Shown in pieces: positions 33,390 to 42,814 of a DNA stretch of 64,000 bases. The stretch spans positions 1 through 64,000 of the forward strand of contig NZ_SNTZ01000008.1 in assembly GCF_004916895.1 (NCBI RefSeq), read 5' to 3'. The notes under the pieces were generated by a model. It was not told the DNA's origin. It ran no database searches and saw nothing but the letters and a program-made list of their open reading frames with translations. How positions within the stretch are numbered: the stretch's first letter is position 1; every line of letters begins with the position of its first letter. The DNA comes from Flagellimonas alvinocaridis (GTDB taxonomy: Bacteria; Bacteroidota; Bacteroidia; Flavobacteriales; Flavobacteriaceae). The translations under genes and the position numbers were made by a program.

Positions 33390-35003
33390 CTAAAAATTAG
33401 GGGCACCAGTATCCCACCAAAGCCTAGTGCCTCCGTTGTCAGGTCCGCCAAGTTTAGTAACGGCTCCCGCAACACCTTCGGCATTGGTTGAAAGTTCACT
33501 ATCCACAAATGGGATTCTTCGTATTTGAATATCCGTATCTATGGTTCCGGGGCTTTGATTGCTCACCACCGGAAAAATTTTGGGGTATCCTGTACGACGA
33601 AACTCACTCCATGCCTCTTGCCCATCAGGAAATACTGCAATCCATTTTTGGGTGATGATCTTTTCCAATTTGGTTTCGTTATCATCGGCTCCATCCCATG
33701 CAATAGTAGCATTGGTAAGGGCATTGATATTATTTGATGGATATACGGGATCTACGTAATCTGCTGGCACGGAAGTATTGTCCGCTATGTAATCGTCCGC
33801 ACTGCCTACACCTCTTTGCTCAAAAGAAAGAGCTATACCCATTTCATAATTGGCTTGTGCATCACCAGCACCAGTCCATCCCCTCAAAGCAGCTTCTGCT
33901 TTAAGGAAAGCTACCTCAGCAGCCGTCATTAGCTGTACGGTGTACTGGGTCAAATCGTCATTGATTACCCCAAATCTCACATAGTCGGCTTTTTGAGCCG
34001 ATGCATCTGCATATCCATCCAACAAGGGCAATCCGTTTCTGATTCCTTTGAGTGTTCCGGGAACAATGGGTTCTGTTTCCGAATCACCAGGGTTCACTTC
34101 CGAAAAATAGGCATTGATTCGCGGGTCGTTGTACCCACCCATAATGGACTCCATGGATGCATTCATACGGGTATCTCCCCATGAATTATCTATCTGGGCC
34201 AACGGATGGCTATTGGTACTGGTCACAAAAAATCCATCATCATTGCCTGCCATTACACCCAGCGGGTGGCTCAAGGCTTTTTCACCTTGCAACTTAGCCT
34301 TTTCAGGGGCTACTTTGGAAATTCGAATAGCGAGCCTCAACCGCAAGGAATTGGCAAATCTTACCCATTTGGAGTAATCCCCTCCATAAGCTAGGTCGAA
34401 TGCTGTAAACCTTGGGCTTTCTATATCGGCCATAAGATTATCCACAGCGGTATCCAAATCGGCAAAAAATGCATCATAGGCCTCTTCTTGTGAATCATAT
34501 ACCCCTGCGTTATCCAAATCGCCGAAATTGGTATATACAATAGGACCAAAAACATCTGAAACCCTGTGCATGGCCTCCACCTTTAAAATCAGGGACACTG
34601 CATAAAGGGTAGGATATTCCCCTTGGGTGAGGCTTTCAATGTCCTTGACATTATTCATGACATTGGAATAAGGAACGGACCAGATGGTATTGTTCCAGCC
34701 ACTCACCAAGTTATAGGTGGTGTTGTTGGACCCATTCTGAAAAGGGTTTGGAGGGGTCAAATATCCTGCGTAGGCATCCGCGTTCAAGTTCTGTTGAAGC
34801 TGGTATTGCCACCCTGGGTTGAAAATATAGATACTTTCAAACACAGGCTTGTATTTAGATCCCACATGTTGGAAATCCCCTTCGAGCTGTTCTTGGGTTA
34901 TTTCCCTTGGGTTTTTATTGAGTTCTTCAAAATTCTCAGTACAGGACGTTGCCAAAAACCCTAAAGTTGCTGCCAAAACGCCCAATCTATATATATTTTT
35001 CAT
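33390..35003 (-). CDS. SusD/RagB-family outer membrane lipoprotein (locus 2)
   Basis: 537 residues of the SusD-like_2 type. The signal ends in the lipobox ATSC (followed by TENFEELNKNPREI, typical of this subgroup). The TPR-like part contains DLAYGGDYSKWVRFANSLRLRLAIRIS, and the C-terminal part contains QKWIAVFPDGQEAWSEFRRTGYPKI, which is diagnostic. It starts 9 bp after the SusC stop and is followed by a terminator. The partner enzymes (GH20-like, amino-sugar-type lyase) suggest an N-acetylhexosamine glycan as ligand, by inference. Confidence 0.94.
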   Translation of the reverse strand: MKNIYRLGVLAATLGFLATSCTENFEELNKNPREITQEQLEGDFQHVGSKYKPVFESIYIFNPGWQYQLQQNLNADAYAGYLTPPNPFQNGSNNTTYNLVSGWNNTIWSVPYSNVMNNVKDIESLTQGEYPTLYAVSLILKVEAMHRVSDVFGPIVYTNFGDLDNAGVYDSQEEAYDAFFADLDTAVDNLMADIESPRFTAFDLAYGGDYSKWVRFANSLRLRLAIRISKVAPEKAKLQGEKALSHPLGVMAGNDDGFFVTSTNSHPLAQIDNSWGDTRMNASMESIMGGYNDPRINAYFSEVNPGDSETEPIVPGTLKGIRNGLPLLDGYADASAQKADYVRFGVINDDLTQYTVQLMTAAEVAFLKAEAALRGWTGAGDAQANYEMGIALSFEQRGVGSADDYIADNTSVPADYVDPVYPSNNINALTNATIAWDGADDNETKLEKIITQKWIAVFPDGQEAWSEFRRTGYPKIFPVVSNQSPGTIDTDIQIRRIPFVDSELSTNAEGVAGAVTKLGGPDNGGTRLWWDTGAPNF

Positions 35004-35012
35004 GAGTTTTTT

Positions 35013-38000
35013 TTAAAAAGTTAGTTTTACGTTTAGACCTGTGCTCCTTGTAGAGGGAAGACCTAAAACATCCACTCCCTGTAGTGCATTGCCCGTACTT
35101 AAACTGACATTGGGGTCATGTGGGGCGTCCTTGTAGAAAAAGAACAGATTGCTTCCCACTAAGGAAGCGCTCACATTGCTGAAGAAAGATTCTTCTCCCA
35201 AATCAAAGGTGTAGCCCAATGCCAATTCGGCCAACCGTACATTGGTGGCACTATAGACGTATTCACCCGTAAAACCATTCCTTCCACCTGCTGCACCGTA
35301 GTATTGTTGTGCCGTCCAAGTTTCTGGATTACCATTGATATCAACCACTTCGATGTTTCCATTGGCTGTTTCACGAGCGGTGTTATTGCTCAAGCCTTCC
35401 ACAGCAGCTTGGGTCATACTCATGGTCTCACCACCAAACTTCCCATCAATCAAAAAGTCAAGACTAAAGTTTTTGTAGCTAAAAGAGTTGTTCCATCCCA
35501 AGGTGAAGTCTGGGTTGGCATTACCCACTTTTTCCAAACCTTCTATAACATTGTCGGGGTTTTGGTCATTTTCCACCAAACCTCCATCAACCACAACAGG
35601 TCTACCCTGTTCATCCCTTTTTACCACTCGGCCATAGATGTCTCCAAAGGAACCTCCTTCTACCAAATAGGAAGCAAAGGAATTGTTCCCAGCTCCGGAA
35701 AGGGTAAAATAGGTAGGTTCAATAAGTCCATCGGCAACCGTACCGTCATAGATGCTTTCCACTACGTTCTTGTTTCGCGCAAAGTTCACTGTGGTCTTCC
35801 AACGGAAATCCTCACTTTGGATGGGTGTGGCAAAAATAGTGGCCTCAATACCCCTGTTGACAATCTCTCCTGAATTTAACCCTGCATTGGGCGCTCCAAT
35901 AACCGCAACCGAAGTTGGGAAGGGGAAATACTGGTTAACGGTCTTGGTGTTGTAGTACCCAACATCAAAGCCTAAACGATTGTTGAAAAATCTCCACTCG
36001 GTACCCAATTCAAAAGACTTCTGCTTTTCCGGCTTTGGTGTGGTCCCTGGAAATGGCTTGATAGGATCGGTAGGACTGATTCCATTACCAAACAAAATAG
36101 TCCTGTTTGGGCTAATTTGGTTAGGGGCAAAATCATTACCCACTTCTGCATATGAGCTTCTTATTTTGGCGAAGGAAATCTTATCTCCAAAATCAAACAT
36201 TTCACTCAAAACCCCAGTAATACCCACAGAAGGATAGAAAAAAGAATTGTTTTCTGGTGGAAGTGTGGACGACCAGTCATTTCTAGCGGTAAGATCCACA
36301 AAAATCTTCTCGTCATAGCCCAAGGTAGTACTTGCAAAAACAGAATTGATCTGTCTATTCAATGAGGTCTGTGACAAGGCCACTTGGGAATTGGCATTAA
36401 AGTTCTGAACGGTGAACACATTGGCAAACTGAAGCCCTCCCTGTGATCCTGAATCTGCATTTAGAATTTCAGTGGTATTTCGCTTAACACTGCCACCTAC
36501 GTTGGCTGTCAAAGAAATCTTCTCGGTGATATCGTAATTGATATTGGCAATGATATCCCCATATAGTTGACGGATATCCTGTTCGTTAAAAGTGTATCGG
36601 CCATTCTCATGGGCCAATGTGGCCTGGGTGGAAGCATAGGCCTTTCGTTCAAAATCCAAAAAAGATTGGTCATAGGTTCCCCTGGTCTGAATCGACAACC
36701 AATCTGTCACTTTAAAATTCAGGTTCAATGAAGCCAGTAATTTTCTATTGGTGTCTTCCCGTGGGTTTCGGTACACGATCCAATAAGGGTTCTGCTCAAT
36801 ATCAGCCAATGGTCTTACCCATCGTTGTACCTGAATGTTCCTGTCCGGGTTGTACTCTTCAAAATCAGCATAGTCTGTTAAACGCCCCTCTGCTGTTGGG
36901 AACACATAGGTACCCACCAAAGGATTGAAATAAAATCCTGAAACGGCCCTATTGTGTATCTTTTGGGTCGATGCCATAATACTGGCATTCATGGTCAACA
37001 CATCATCAAAAAACTTGGCGGTTTCCCTCAAGTTTATGGTATGTTGTTTTAAGGTATTGTCGGGAAGAATTCCTGAAGCAAAACTGTTACTATAAGAAAA
37101 ATAGGTCTGCGCCTTTTCTGTTCCACCGGACAAAGACACGGAATTGATGTTGTTCACTCCTGTTTCCAAAAAATCATCAACATTCTGCTGCGCTTCATCA
37201 TTAAAATCAATCATATAAGCAGCTCTATCCACCGTAAGGTTGGAAGAAAAATCCACTTTAAAGGTGCCATCACGACCTTTCTTGGTGGTAATCAATATTA
37301 CCCCGTTAAGACCTGCATTTCCGTAGAGTGCCGATGCGGAAGCACCTTTCAATACGGTCAAGGATTCAATATCGTCAGGGTTGATCAAGGAAAGGGCATC
37401 GCCCCCGTCCCTACCTCCACCAAAGGTGCTTGTAGGTTGGGCAGCAGTTGGGTTGGACAACGGTACACCATCCACCACATACAAGGGCTGGTTGTTTCCA
37501 AAAGAGTTGTTACCCCTCAAGGTCACCTTTACAGATCCCCCTACACCAGATGAACTTCTGGTAATGGCCACACCGGCTACCTTACCTGACAAGCTGTTCA
37601 TAGGGTTGGTCTGTTTTACCCGGTTCAATTCATCAGAATCGATGTCCTGTGCTGCATAAGTCAGGGACTTTCTGGTTTTTTGGATACCGAGGGCAGTTAC
37701 AATCACTTCACTAAGTTGATTGGCATCCTCCACTAAGGTAACATCGATGGACGATTGTCCGTTAACAGAAATTTCCTTTGTTTGAAAGCCAATATAGCTG
37801 ATAACCAAAATGGCATTGTCATCTACTGAAATGGCATAATTTCCATCAAAATCGGTTTGTGTTCCATTGGTGGTTCCCTTTTCAACAATATTGGCCCCAG
37901 CCAGTGGAATTCCCTGTTGATCTACAATAGTACCACTTACTTGTTGCTGCAAACGCTCTACGGTTTCCACTTTCGATTCTTCAATCTTTATCTCAGATTT

Positions 38001-38369
38001 CTCTTTCTTCCGAACCACAATGGTATTGTTGGCAGTGAATTCGTAAGTGAAATCTACAGGGGTAAGGAGCATATCAAGAAGTTGTTTTGCTTTAACAACA
38101 CCTTGTTTCACAGAAATTTCAGGAGCATTTTCCAACAAGTCGTTCCTATAAATAAATTTATAGTCGGCTTGCTTGTTCATCAGTTTAAATACTTGCTTAA
38201 CATTGAGCACCTTATCCTTTGCGATCAAAATGTCAGCATCTTGGGAAAAGCCCTTTTCGGACCCCAGAGCAAAGGCAAGGGTACAACATAAGAAAATAAA
38301 AGTTTTCATAAGAAACTTTAAGAGTCGAAATCTTGTTTTAGATCGACCCAGATTCAAGTTAATTTTCAT
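35013..38369 (-). CDS. SusC/RagA TonB-dependent receptor with STN domain (locus 2)
   Basis: 1118 residues. Long n-region and signal (about 1-43), STN domain (about 46-121), CarboxypepD_reg-like domain (about 140-225), plug with QPLYVVDGVPL and the signature LKGASASALYGNAGLNGVILITTKKG read in pieces, then the barrel ending RSTGLNVKLTF. The STN domain couples substrate uptake to the FecR/sigma pair at 38493 and 39763. Composition is even along the gene, unlike the SusC of locus 1. Confidence 0.96.
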   Translation of the reverse strand: MKINLNLGRSKTRFRLLKFLMKTFIFLCCTLAFALGSEKGFSQDADILIAKDKVLNVKQVFKLMNKQADYKFIYRNDLLENAPEISVKQGVVKAKQLLDMLLTPVDFTYEFTANNTIVVRKKEKSEIKIEESKVETVERLQQQVSGTIVDQQGIPLAGANIVEKGTTNGTQTDFDGNYAISVDDNAILVISYIGFQTKEISVNGQSSIDVTLVEDANQLSEVIVTALGIQKTRKSLTYAAQDIDSDELNRVKQTNPMNSLSGKVAGVAITRSSSGVGGSVKVTLRGNNSFGNNQPLYVVDGVPLSNPTAAQPTSTFGGGRDGGDALSLINPDDIESLTVLKGASASALYGNAGLNGVILITTKKGRDGTFKVDFSSNLTVDRAAYMIDFNDEAQQNVDDFLETGVNNINSVSLSGGTEKAQTYFSYSNSFASGILPDNTLKQHTINLRETAKFFDDVLTMNASIMASTQKIHNRAVSGFYFNPLVGTYVFPTAEGRLTDYADFEEYNPDRNIQVQRWVRPLADIEQNPYWIVYRNPREDTNRKLLASLNLNFKVTDWLSIQTRGTYDQSFLDFERKAYASTQATLAHENGRYTFNEQDIRQLYGDIIANINYDITEKISLTANVGGSVKRNTTEILNADSGSQGGLQFANVFTVQNFNANSQVALSQTSLNRQINSVFASTTLGYDEKIFVDLTARNDWSSTLPPENNSFFYPSVGITGVLSEMFDFGDKISFAKIRSSYAEVGNDFAPNQISPNRTILFGNGISPTDPIKPFPGTTPKPEKQKSFELGTEWRFFNNRLGFDVGYYNTKTVNQYFPFPTSVAVIGAPNAGLNSGEIVNRGIEATIFATPIQSEDFRWKTTVNFARNKNVVESIYDGTVADGLIEPTYFTLSGAGNNSFASYLVEGGSFGDIYGRVVKRDEQGRPVVVDGGLVENDQNPDNVIEGLEKVGNANPDFTLGWNNSFSYKNFSLDFLIDGKFGGETMSMTQAAVEGLSNNTARETANGNIEVVDINGNPETWTAQQYYGAAGGRNGFTGEYVYSATNVRLAELALGYTFDLGEESFFSNVSASLVGSNLFFFYKDAPHDPNVSLSTGNALQGVDVLGLPSTRSTGLNVKLTF

Positions 38370-38420
38370 AAATTAGCAATTGGTTTAGTTATACTTAGTT
38401 TTAATTAATCCGCTGAGGAC

Positions 38421-38463
38421 AAAGGCTATTACGGTGGAATGTGTTAGCCTTTTCCTTTTTTTA
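38421..38463 (+). terminator. Hairpin with plus-strand T tract in the FecR-SusC spacer (locus 2)
   Basis: AAAGGCTA (38421-38428) pairs with TAGCCTTT (38445-38452), followed by TCC and a T run. The T tract is on the strand opposite to the flanking genes, so it would stop antisense rather than sense transcripts. The sense RNA would still form the stem. Confidence 0.6.
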
Positions 38464-38492
38464 TGCATTTAGCAATTTCTTGTCATATTGTT

Positions 38493-39653
38493 TTATTTAA
38501 TATGTACGGTCTTATCCTTTACTTCAAATGTGACTTCTCCTTGGGCCGCTACTTCCATTACGCCCAAGATATCATCAAATGATTTGGTTCTTTCCAGTAT
38601 CCCTGTAAAACTAAAATCTTTACGCTGGGCCGATTCAAAAATCACCTCTATATCGTACCATCTGGAAAGCACTTTCATTATTTCATCCAGCGTATCCCCT
38701 TCAAAAGTGAACACACCATTTACCCAAGACATTACTTGGGATGCATCTACATCCACAACAACTATATCATCCAAGGATTTATGAATCCTGGATTGCTGGT
38801 TGGGCCGAAGCATTTTCTTGGAAGTTCCCCTCTCAAGTGCAATGCTGCCACCGATTAAAGTGGTCACAATTTCATCATCATCTTTATACGCACTAACGTT
38901 GAATTCTGTACCCAAGACATCTATTTTCTGACCGTTGGAAACCACTTGAAAACTTGCTCCGTTGTTAAGGGTGCTTGGTGTCACCTCAAAATAGGCTTCA
39001 CCATGCAAAAGTTCCACATTACGGGTCTCCATCCCATTAAAAGATACTGGATACTTCAGCTTGGTCTCCGAATTTAACCACACTTTTGTTCCATCTGAAA
39101 GCTGCACAAAAAACTGTCCCCCTCTCGGTATGGATAGGTAGTTGTACAAGTCGCCTTCTTCATTACTTATACTTTCTTTGCTGGAGTACACAATTTGCTC
39201 ACCATTACTTTTGATCATTGGCGTACTGAAGTTCTTGCCTTTTTCCAACGCTACTTGATCTCCATTTTCCAAGGTAAGTACCGCTTTGTCAGAACCAATT
39301 ACAATCTTGTTAGGCTTCTCTTGAATTGCTTCTTCTCCATAATACCCGTTAAGAACCAGTCCCAAAACCAACAAAACCGAAGCAGCAACAGAAACTCTTC
39401 TATAAAGCTGTAACCTTTGCTTCTTTTTTTCGGATCTGACTTTTTGCTTAATGGATTCCTTGGCTTCATTTAAATTATAGTTTGCCATACCGTTAGCGGT
39501 TAGATATTGGATTCTAACTAAATTATTAAAGGTTGTGATATTCTCCTTTTCATGCAAACTGTCCTCCAACCTCTCCAATTCTTCTTGATTGGCTTCCTTA
39601 TTAAGGAACTTGACAATAAGTCTATGACGTTTGGGTGATTTCATGTTTTGCAA
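38493..39653 (-). CDS. FecR-family anti-sigma factor (locus 2)
   Basis: 386 residues: a cytoplasmic anti-sigma part (1-85), one membrane helix (about 86-105, VSVAASVLLVLGLVLNG), the FecR domain with SIPRGGQFFVQLSDGTKVWL and GEAYFEVTPS, and a DUF4974-type end (GDTLDEIMKVLSRWYDIEV). It transmits SusC occupancy to the sigma factor encoded divergently at 39763. The candidate ECF promoter (39661-39691) ends only 8 bp before the start codon, so the message would be leaderless or begin at the internal Met4. Confidence 0.94.
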   Translation of the reverse strand: MQNMKSPKRHRLIVKFLNKEANQEELERLEDSLHEKENITTFNNLVRIQYLTANGMANYNLNEAKESIKQKVRSEKKKQRLQLYRRVSVAASVLLVLGLVLNGYYGEEAIQEKPNKIVIGSDKAVLTLENGDQVALEKGKNFSTPMIKSNGEQIVYSSKESISNEEGDLYNYLSIPRGGQFFVQLSDGTKVWLNSETKLKYPVSFNGMETRNVELLHGEAYFEVTPSTLNNGASFQVVSNGQKIDVLGTEFNVSAYKDDDEIVTTLIGGSIALERGTSKKMLRPNQQSRIHKSLDDIVVVDVDASQVMSWVNGVFTFEGDTLDEIMKVLSRWYDIEVIFESAQRKDFSFTGILERTKSFDDILGVMEVAAQGEVTFEVKDKTVHIK

Positions 39654-39660
39654 TTATTCT

Positions 39661-39691
39661 TAAATACGTGTGAAAGTTTTTTGACCCTGTA
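39661..39691 (-). promoter_or_regulatory. Candidate ECF promoter of FecR (locus 2)
   Basis: Minus strand: TACAGGGT (39684-39691), 16 bp, GTATTTA (39661-39667). Same halves and spacing as the copies at 33083, 48974 and 63367. It implies that FecR2 is made from an ECF-dependent promoter while the sigma gene reads the other way. Confidence 0.72.
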
Positions 39692-39726
39692 TTTTTTTTA
39701 TGATTTTTTTTATAATTTTTCACACG
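39667..39726. promoter_or_regulatory. Widely spaced perfect inverted repeat between FecR and sigma (locus 2)
   Basis: CGTGTGAAA (39667-39675) and TTTCACACG (39718-39726) are perfect 9-nt reverse complements, 42 bp apart, in the divergent promoter region. They could be operator half-sites or the -10-proximal parts of two mirrored promoters. Confidence 0.5.
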
Positions 39727-39762
39727 AAAACGATAACGTAGTTAGGAAATCATCAACCTTCA

Positions 39763-40344
39763 ATGGACTATACTGACGATAATTACTTTTTGACAAAACG
39801 ACTGGTCAAAGGTGATGAGAAAGCATACGAATACTTAATGGACACTTATTATCAAAGACTCTGCAGCTATGCATACACTTTGACGAACGATCATGGTAAA
39901 GCAGAAGATATTGTACAAAATGTCTTTGTAAGGGTTTGGACGAAACGAAAAAAACTCAATCCTAGCTTTTTAATCAAGAACTTCCTTTATAAAGCGGTTT
40001 ATAATGAGTTTATAGACGAGTATAGAAAGAATAAGTCTGTTCTGTACTTGGAAAAAAAATACTTGGAGGCCATAGACATTGCTGTTGAAAATGAGCAAGA
40101 CAATCTGGAAGAGATCATTATGCTAGTGAATTTGGAAATAAACAATCTACCTCCAAAATGCAGGCGTATTTTCCTTCTCAACAAAAAAGAAGGGCTTACC
40201 CACACAGAAATTGCCGAGCATTTAGGTATTTCCATTAAAACCATTGAGGCGCACATGACCAGGGCCTTTAAAATTCTTGAGAAAAAACTGGGACATAAAT
40301 ATGAGACCATTTTTTTTCTTGCCTGTAACCCTAAACTACGGTAG
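39763..40344 (+). CDS. ECF-type RNA polymerase sigma factor (locus 2)
   Basis: 193 residues. Region 2 (LVKGDEKAYEYLMDTYYQRLCSYAYTLTNDHGKAEDIVQNVFVRVW) and region 4 with the helix-turn-helix (LPPKCRRIFLLNKKEGLTHTEIAEHLGISIKTIEAHMTRAFKIL) are complete, named here by short pieces of each. It is the partner of the FecR at 38493 and is transcribed divergently from it. It is expected to drive SusCD and the catabolic operon. Confidence 0.95.
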   Translation: MDYTDDNYFLTKRLVKGDEKAYEYLMDTYYQRLCSYAYTLTNDHGKAEDIVQNVFVRVWTKRKKLNPSFLIKNFLYKAVYNEFIDEYRKNKSVLYLEKKYLEAIDIAVENEQDNLEEIIMLVNLEINNLPPKCRRIFLLNKKEGLTHTEIAEHLGISIKTIEAHMTRAFKILEKKLGHKYETIFFLACNPKLR

Positions 40345-40458
40345 AAAAGACATTCATTTATCTTCAACGGGTATGATTGTTTTTATCTCTTGAGGCCTTA
40401 ACGTTTTTATGCACTGTTAAATTGAACATTTACACAACCTGATATCATATTTTCAACC

Positions 40459-41229
40459 ATGAAAAAAACCAAACCAATCACAGTATTTTTATGCGCTATC
40501 CTTTACTTATCCTGCAATACCAAACAAAAACAGGACAATACCAATACAATTGAAACAACCCAAACCATGACTGAAAACAACACCGGAAAACTGCCAACAA
40601 TTACCATAAACAAGGAATCCTTTACCCAATTGGGAGACCTACATTTTAAGCACAGCGTTGGTGGAGAGCCCATTAAAGAAGAAACCTTGGTATTGGTAAA
40701 ATATGATGATGAATTTCTTGAAATACAATTTGAATGCAGGGACAACCCTAGAATGGACCAGAATTATTTCACGGAAGATAACACTCCCATGTTCACACAA
40801 GAGGTCTTTGAGCTTTTTATCAGCAAAGGAAAAGAACCTATGGAGGACTATGTTGAGATTCAATTAAACCCCAACAATGCCATGTTCCTGGCCACCATAC
40901 ATAACAACTTCAAAGGTGATGGAAAATTTAGCTCGGAGCATTTGGATCCCAACGCCATGGGTGTGGAACACAGTGCCTCCAAGGACCAAAACACCAATAC
41001 ATGGAGCGGACACATGAGAATTCCATTAAAATTGCTACAGTACCCTGAAAATACGCCTGACAATGTATATAGATTGAATTTTTACCGAATCATTTCCCAA
41101 GAAGACCAAACCGAAAAGGGTTGGAGAAACAATGCAGAAAATTCCACCTTTGCCTGTTGGAGTTCCACCATGGCCAAAAGACCTGCTTTCCACAGGCCTG
41201 AATACTTTGGCTATATGGTTTTGGAATAA
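40459..41229 (+). CDS. CBM9-like carbohydrate-binding lipoprotein
   Basis: 256 residues with the lipobox YLSC (Cys19) and a Thr/Asn-rich linker. The rest is a family 9-type carbohydrate-binding module fold: FTEDNTPMFTQEVFELFISKG, YVEIQLNPNNAMFLATIHN, WSGHMRIPLKLLQYPENTPD and NFYRIISQEDQTEKGWR. It likely sits on the outer membrane and helps capture glycan for the adjacent SusCD systems. It is 114 bp downstream of sigma 2 and may be co-transcribed. Confidence 0.83.
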   Translation: MKKTKPITVFLCAILYLSCNTKQKQDNTNTIETTQTMTENNTGKLPTITINKESFTQLGDLHFKHSVGGEPIKEETLVLVKYDDEFLEIQFECRDNPRMDQNYFTEDNTPMFTQEVFELFISKGKEPMEDYVEIQLNPNNAMFLATIHNNFKGDGKFSSEHLDPNAMGVEHSASKDQNTNTWSGHMRIPLKLLQYPENTPDNVYRLNFYRIISQEDQTEKGWRNNAENSTFACWSSTMAKRPAFHRPEYFGYMVLE

Positions 41230-41264
41230 AAGGCCGTAAAAATCAAAGTGCACTCATTTCAAAA

Positions 41265-41299
41265 CAAAAATGGGGCGCTGGTTATCACCTGCGCCCCAT
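41265..41299 (-). terminator. Terminator after the second SelA-like gene
   Basis: Minus strand: TGGGGCGC pairs with GCGCCCCA around a 12-nt loop, followed by TTTTTGTTTT. It lies about 115 bp past the stop of the gene at 41413. Confidence 0.75.
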
Positions 41300-41412
41300 G
41301 CAATCTAAAAAACTAACCAAACAATTCCAATGATTGCTCGATCTTACACACTGTAATAAAATGTACAGTGGGGGCCAATCATCCTACATCTGATATTGGC
41401 CAAATTTCTTAC

Positions 41413-42657
41413 TTAAACGGCCTTACTCAAGACATCTGCCAAACGTTCGGCCACATAATCAACCTGTTCAGGCTTCAATAGTACAACACCGACACTCAAT
41501 CTGTCCGCAGCACCATCTCTTCCTCTTCTTATATTGGTTACTATACTTGGATTTTCAGCTTTTAAGGCATCACTAACCTCTTTGGGGCTCATCTTCACCT
41601 TTTCTTCATCCCAGCTTACCAACATACTTGGAAAAGCATTTGCGGGACCAGGACTTACATGGGTCTCACCACTCACGGTCTCAATGGTAGTTATCTTTGT
41701 TTTGATACGCTCAATACGATCCAACCAATCTTGCCATTCCTTTTCATGGTCCAGTTCCAAATAAGCCTTAAGGGCGGCATACATACCAAAAATCTCTTCT
41801 TTGTTGACTTTCATGGGCCTACCTATTGGAGCTTCATGCGGGCTATGGTTGAATTTAGCCGCTTCAATAAGGTCTTTTCTACCAAAAAGAAGCCCGGCAC
41901 TTTGTGGCCCCCTAATCATTTTTCCTCCTGAAAAAGTGATTAAATCAAACCCAATTTTTTGAAACTTGAACAAGTTCTCCTTTGGGGGTACATCAGCAGC
42001 AGCATCAATGAACGTAGGTACATTATGGCGCTTGGCTATGGCCACAAATTCCTCGTGTAAAATTGGGCCACTTGCTGCATTGAAGTACAAGGCCATTACC
42101 GTATTCTCATTGATGGCAGCTTCCATTTCCTCCGCACCATCAACCTCAACAATCTTGGCTCCTGCCGTAGGAATTGCTTGATCAAAAACATATCTATGGC
42201 TCTTCTGCATGATAACTTCCGGACGTGGATCTAGAAGATCGGGTAATTGCCTTCTTTTCTTCAGGTCCATGCCCGTTATGGTCGCTGCGGTACCCAATAC
42301 CATGGCACAGGCCGCACCGGAGGTTACCATAGCCGCTTCCACGTTGAGCATTTCAGCTATCTTTTCCCCTACCTTGTCCTGTAGTTGGTACATATTGGCA
42401 AAATCATGGGCGGTGGAGTTAATGGCCGCCATAACCTCTGGACGCATCAACGAGCCCGATAGAAAGGTCATGGTAACCCCCGCATTGATTACCGGGGTCA
42501 CGCCCAGTTCCTCAAAAAAGTTCCTGGTCGCTTCTTCTGTTCCAGCTCCTGAGTCGGTCTTGCTGAATTCGCAGGCCGATACCATACCGGTACCTACCAA
42601 TCCACCTACTACCGGAACAGCCGATAAGTTTTTCAATAATTTTCTCCTTGTAATCAT
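41413..42657 (-). CDS. Tat-exported SelA-like PLP lipoprotein
   Basis: 414 residues, a paralogue of the enzyme at 24917 without its C-terminal beta domain. The signal begins TRRKLLKNL (twin-arginine) and ends in a lipobox MVSAC (Cys29), so it should be a Tat-exported lipoprotein. Catalytic Lys246 in TFSGGKMIRGPQ and the PLP-binding Asp218 in TFIDAAADV are present. By family it would eliminate ammonia from an amino sugar acid. It follows the SusD of locus 3 after a hairpin, which ties that locus to a related substrate. Confidence 0.87.
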   Translation of the reverse strand: MITRRKLLKNLSAVPVVGGLVGTGMVSACEFSKTDSGAGTEEATRNFFEELGVTPVINAGVTMTFLSGSLMRPEVMAAINSTAHDFANMYQLQDKVGEKIAEMLNVEAAMVTSGAACAMVLGTAATITGMDLKKRRQLPDLLDPRPEVIMQKSHRYVFDQAIPTAGAKIVEVDGAEEMEAAINENTVMALYFNAASGPILHEEFVAIAKRHNVPTFIDAAADVPPKENLFKFQKIGFDLITFSGGKMIRGPQSAGLLFGRKDLIEAAKFNHSPHEAPIGRPMKVNKEEIFGMYAALKAYLELDHEKEWQDWLDRIERIKTKITTIETVSGETHVSPGPANAFPSMLVSWDEEKVKMSPKEVSDALKAENPSIVTNIRRGRDGAADRLSVGVVLLKPEQVDYVAERLADVLSKAV

Positions 42658-42726
42658 TTGTTATTGCTTTTGGGTTATTCCAATTCCATGATACGTTCCA
42701 CTTCCTCCCAATTGTACTGAAAAGAC

Positions 42727-42769
42727 AGTGACCGAGTGCCACAGAACTCTCTCTGGTGGCACCCATCAC
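42727..42769 (-). terminator. Hairpin after SusD of locus 3
   Basis: GTGCCAC (42736-42742) pairs with GTGGCAC (42756-42762), with an outer AGTGA/TCACT stem. The minus strand continues with GTCTTTTC, a weak T tract. It probably gives partial termination between SusD and the SelA-like gene. Confidence 0.65.
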
Positions 42770-42814
42770 TGTTCAACTTATTTTAGTTTTCCTCTGTCAG
42801 TAAAAATGGACCAA

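Noticed and set aside
35304..35873. 189-residue plus-strand frame inside SusC of locus 2
   Set aside because: Antisense shadow of the conserved barrel; no independent support.
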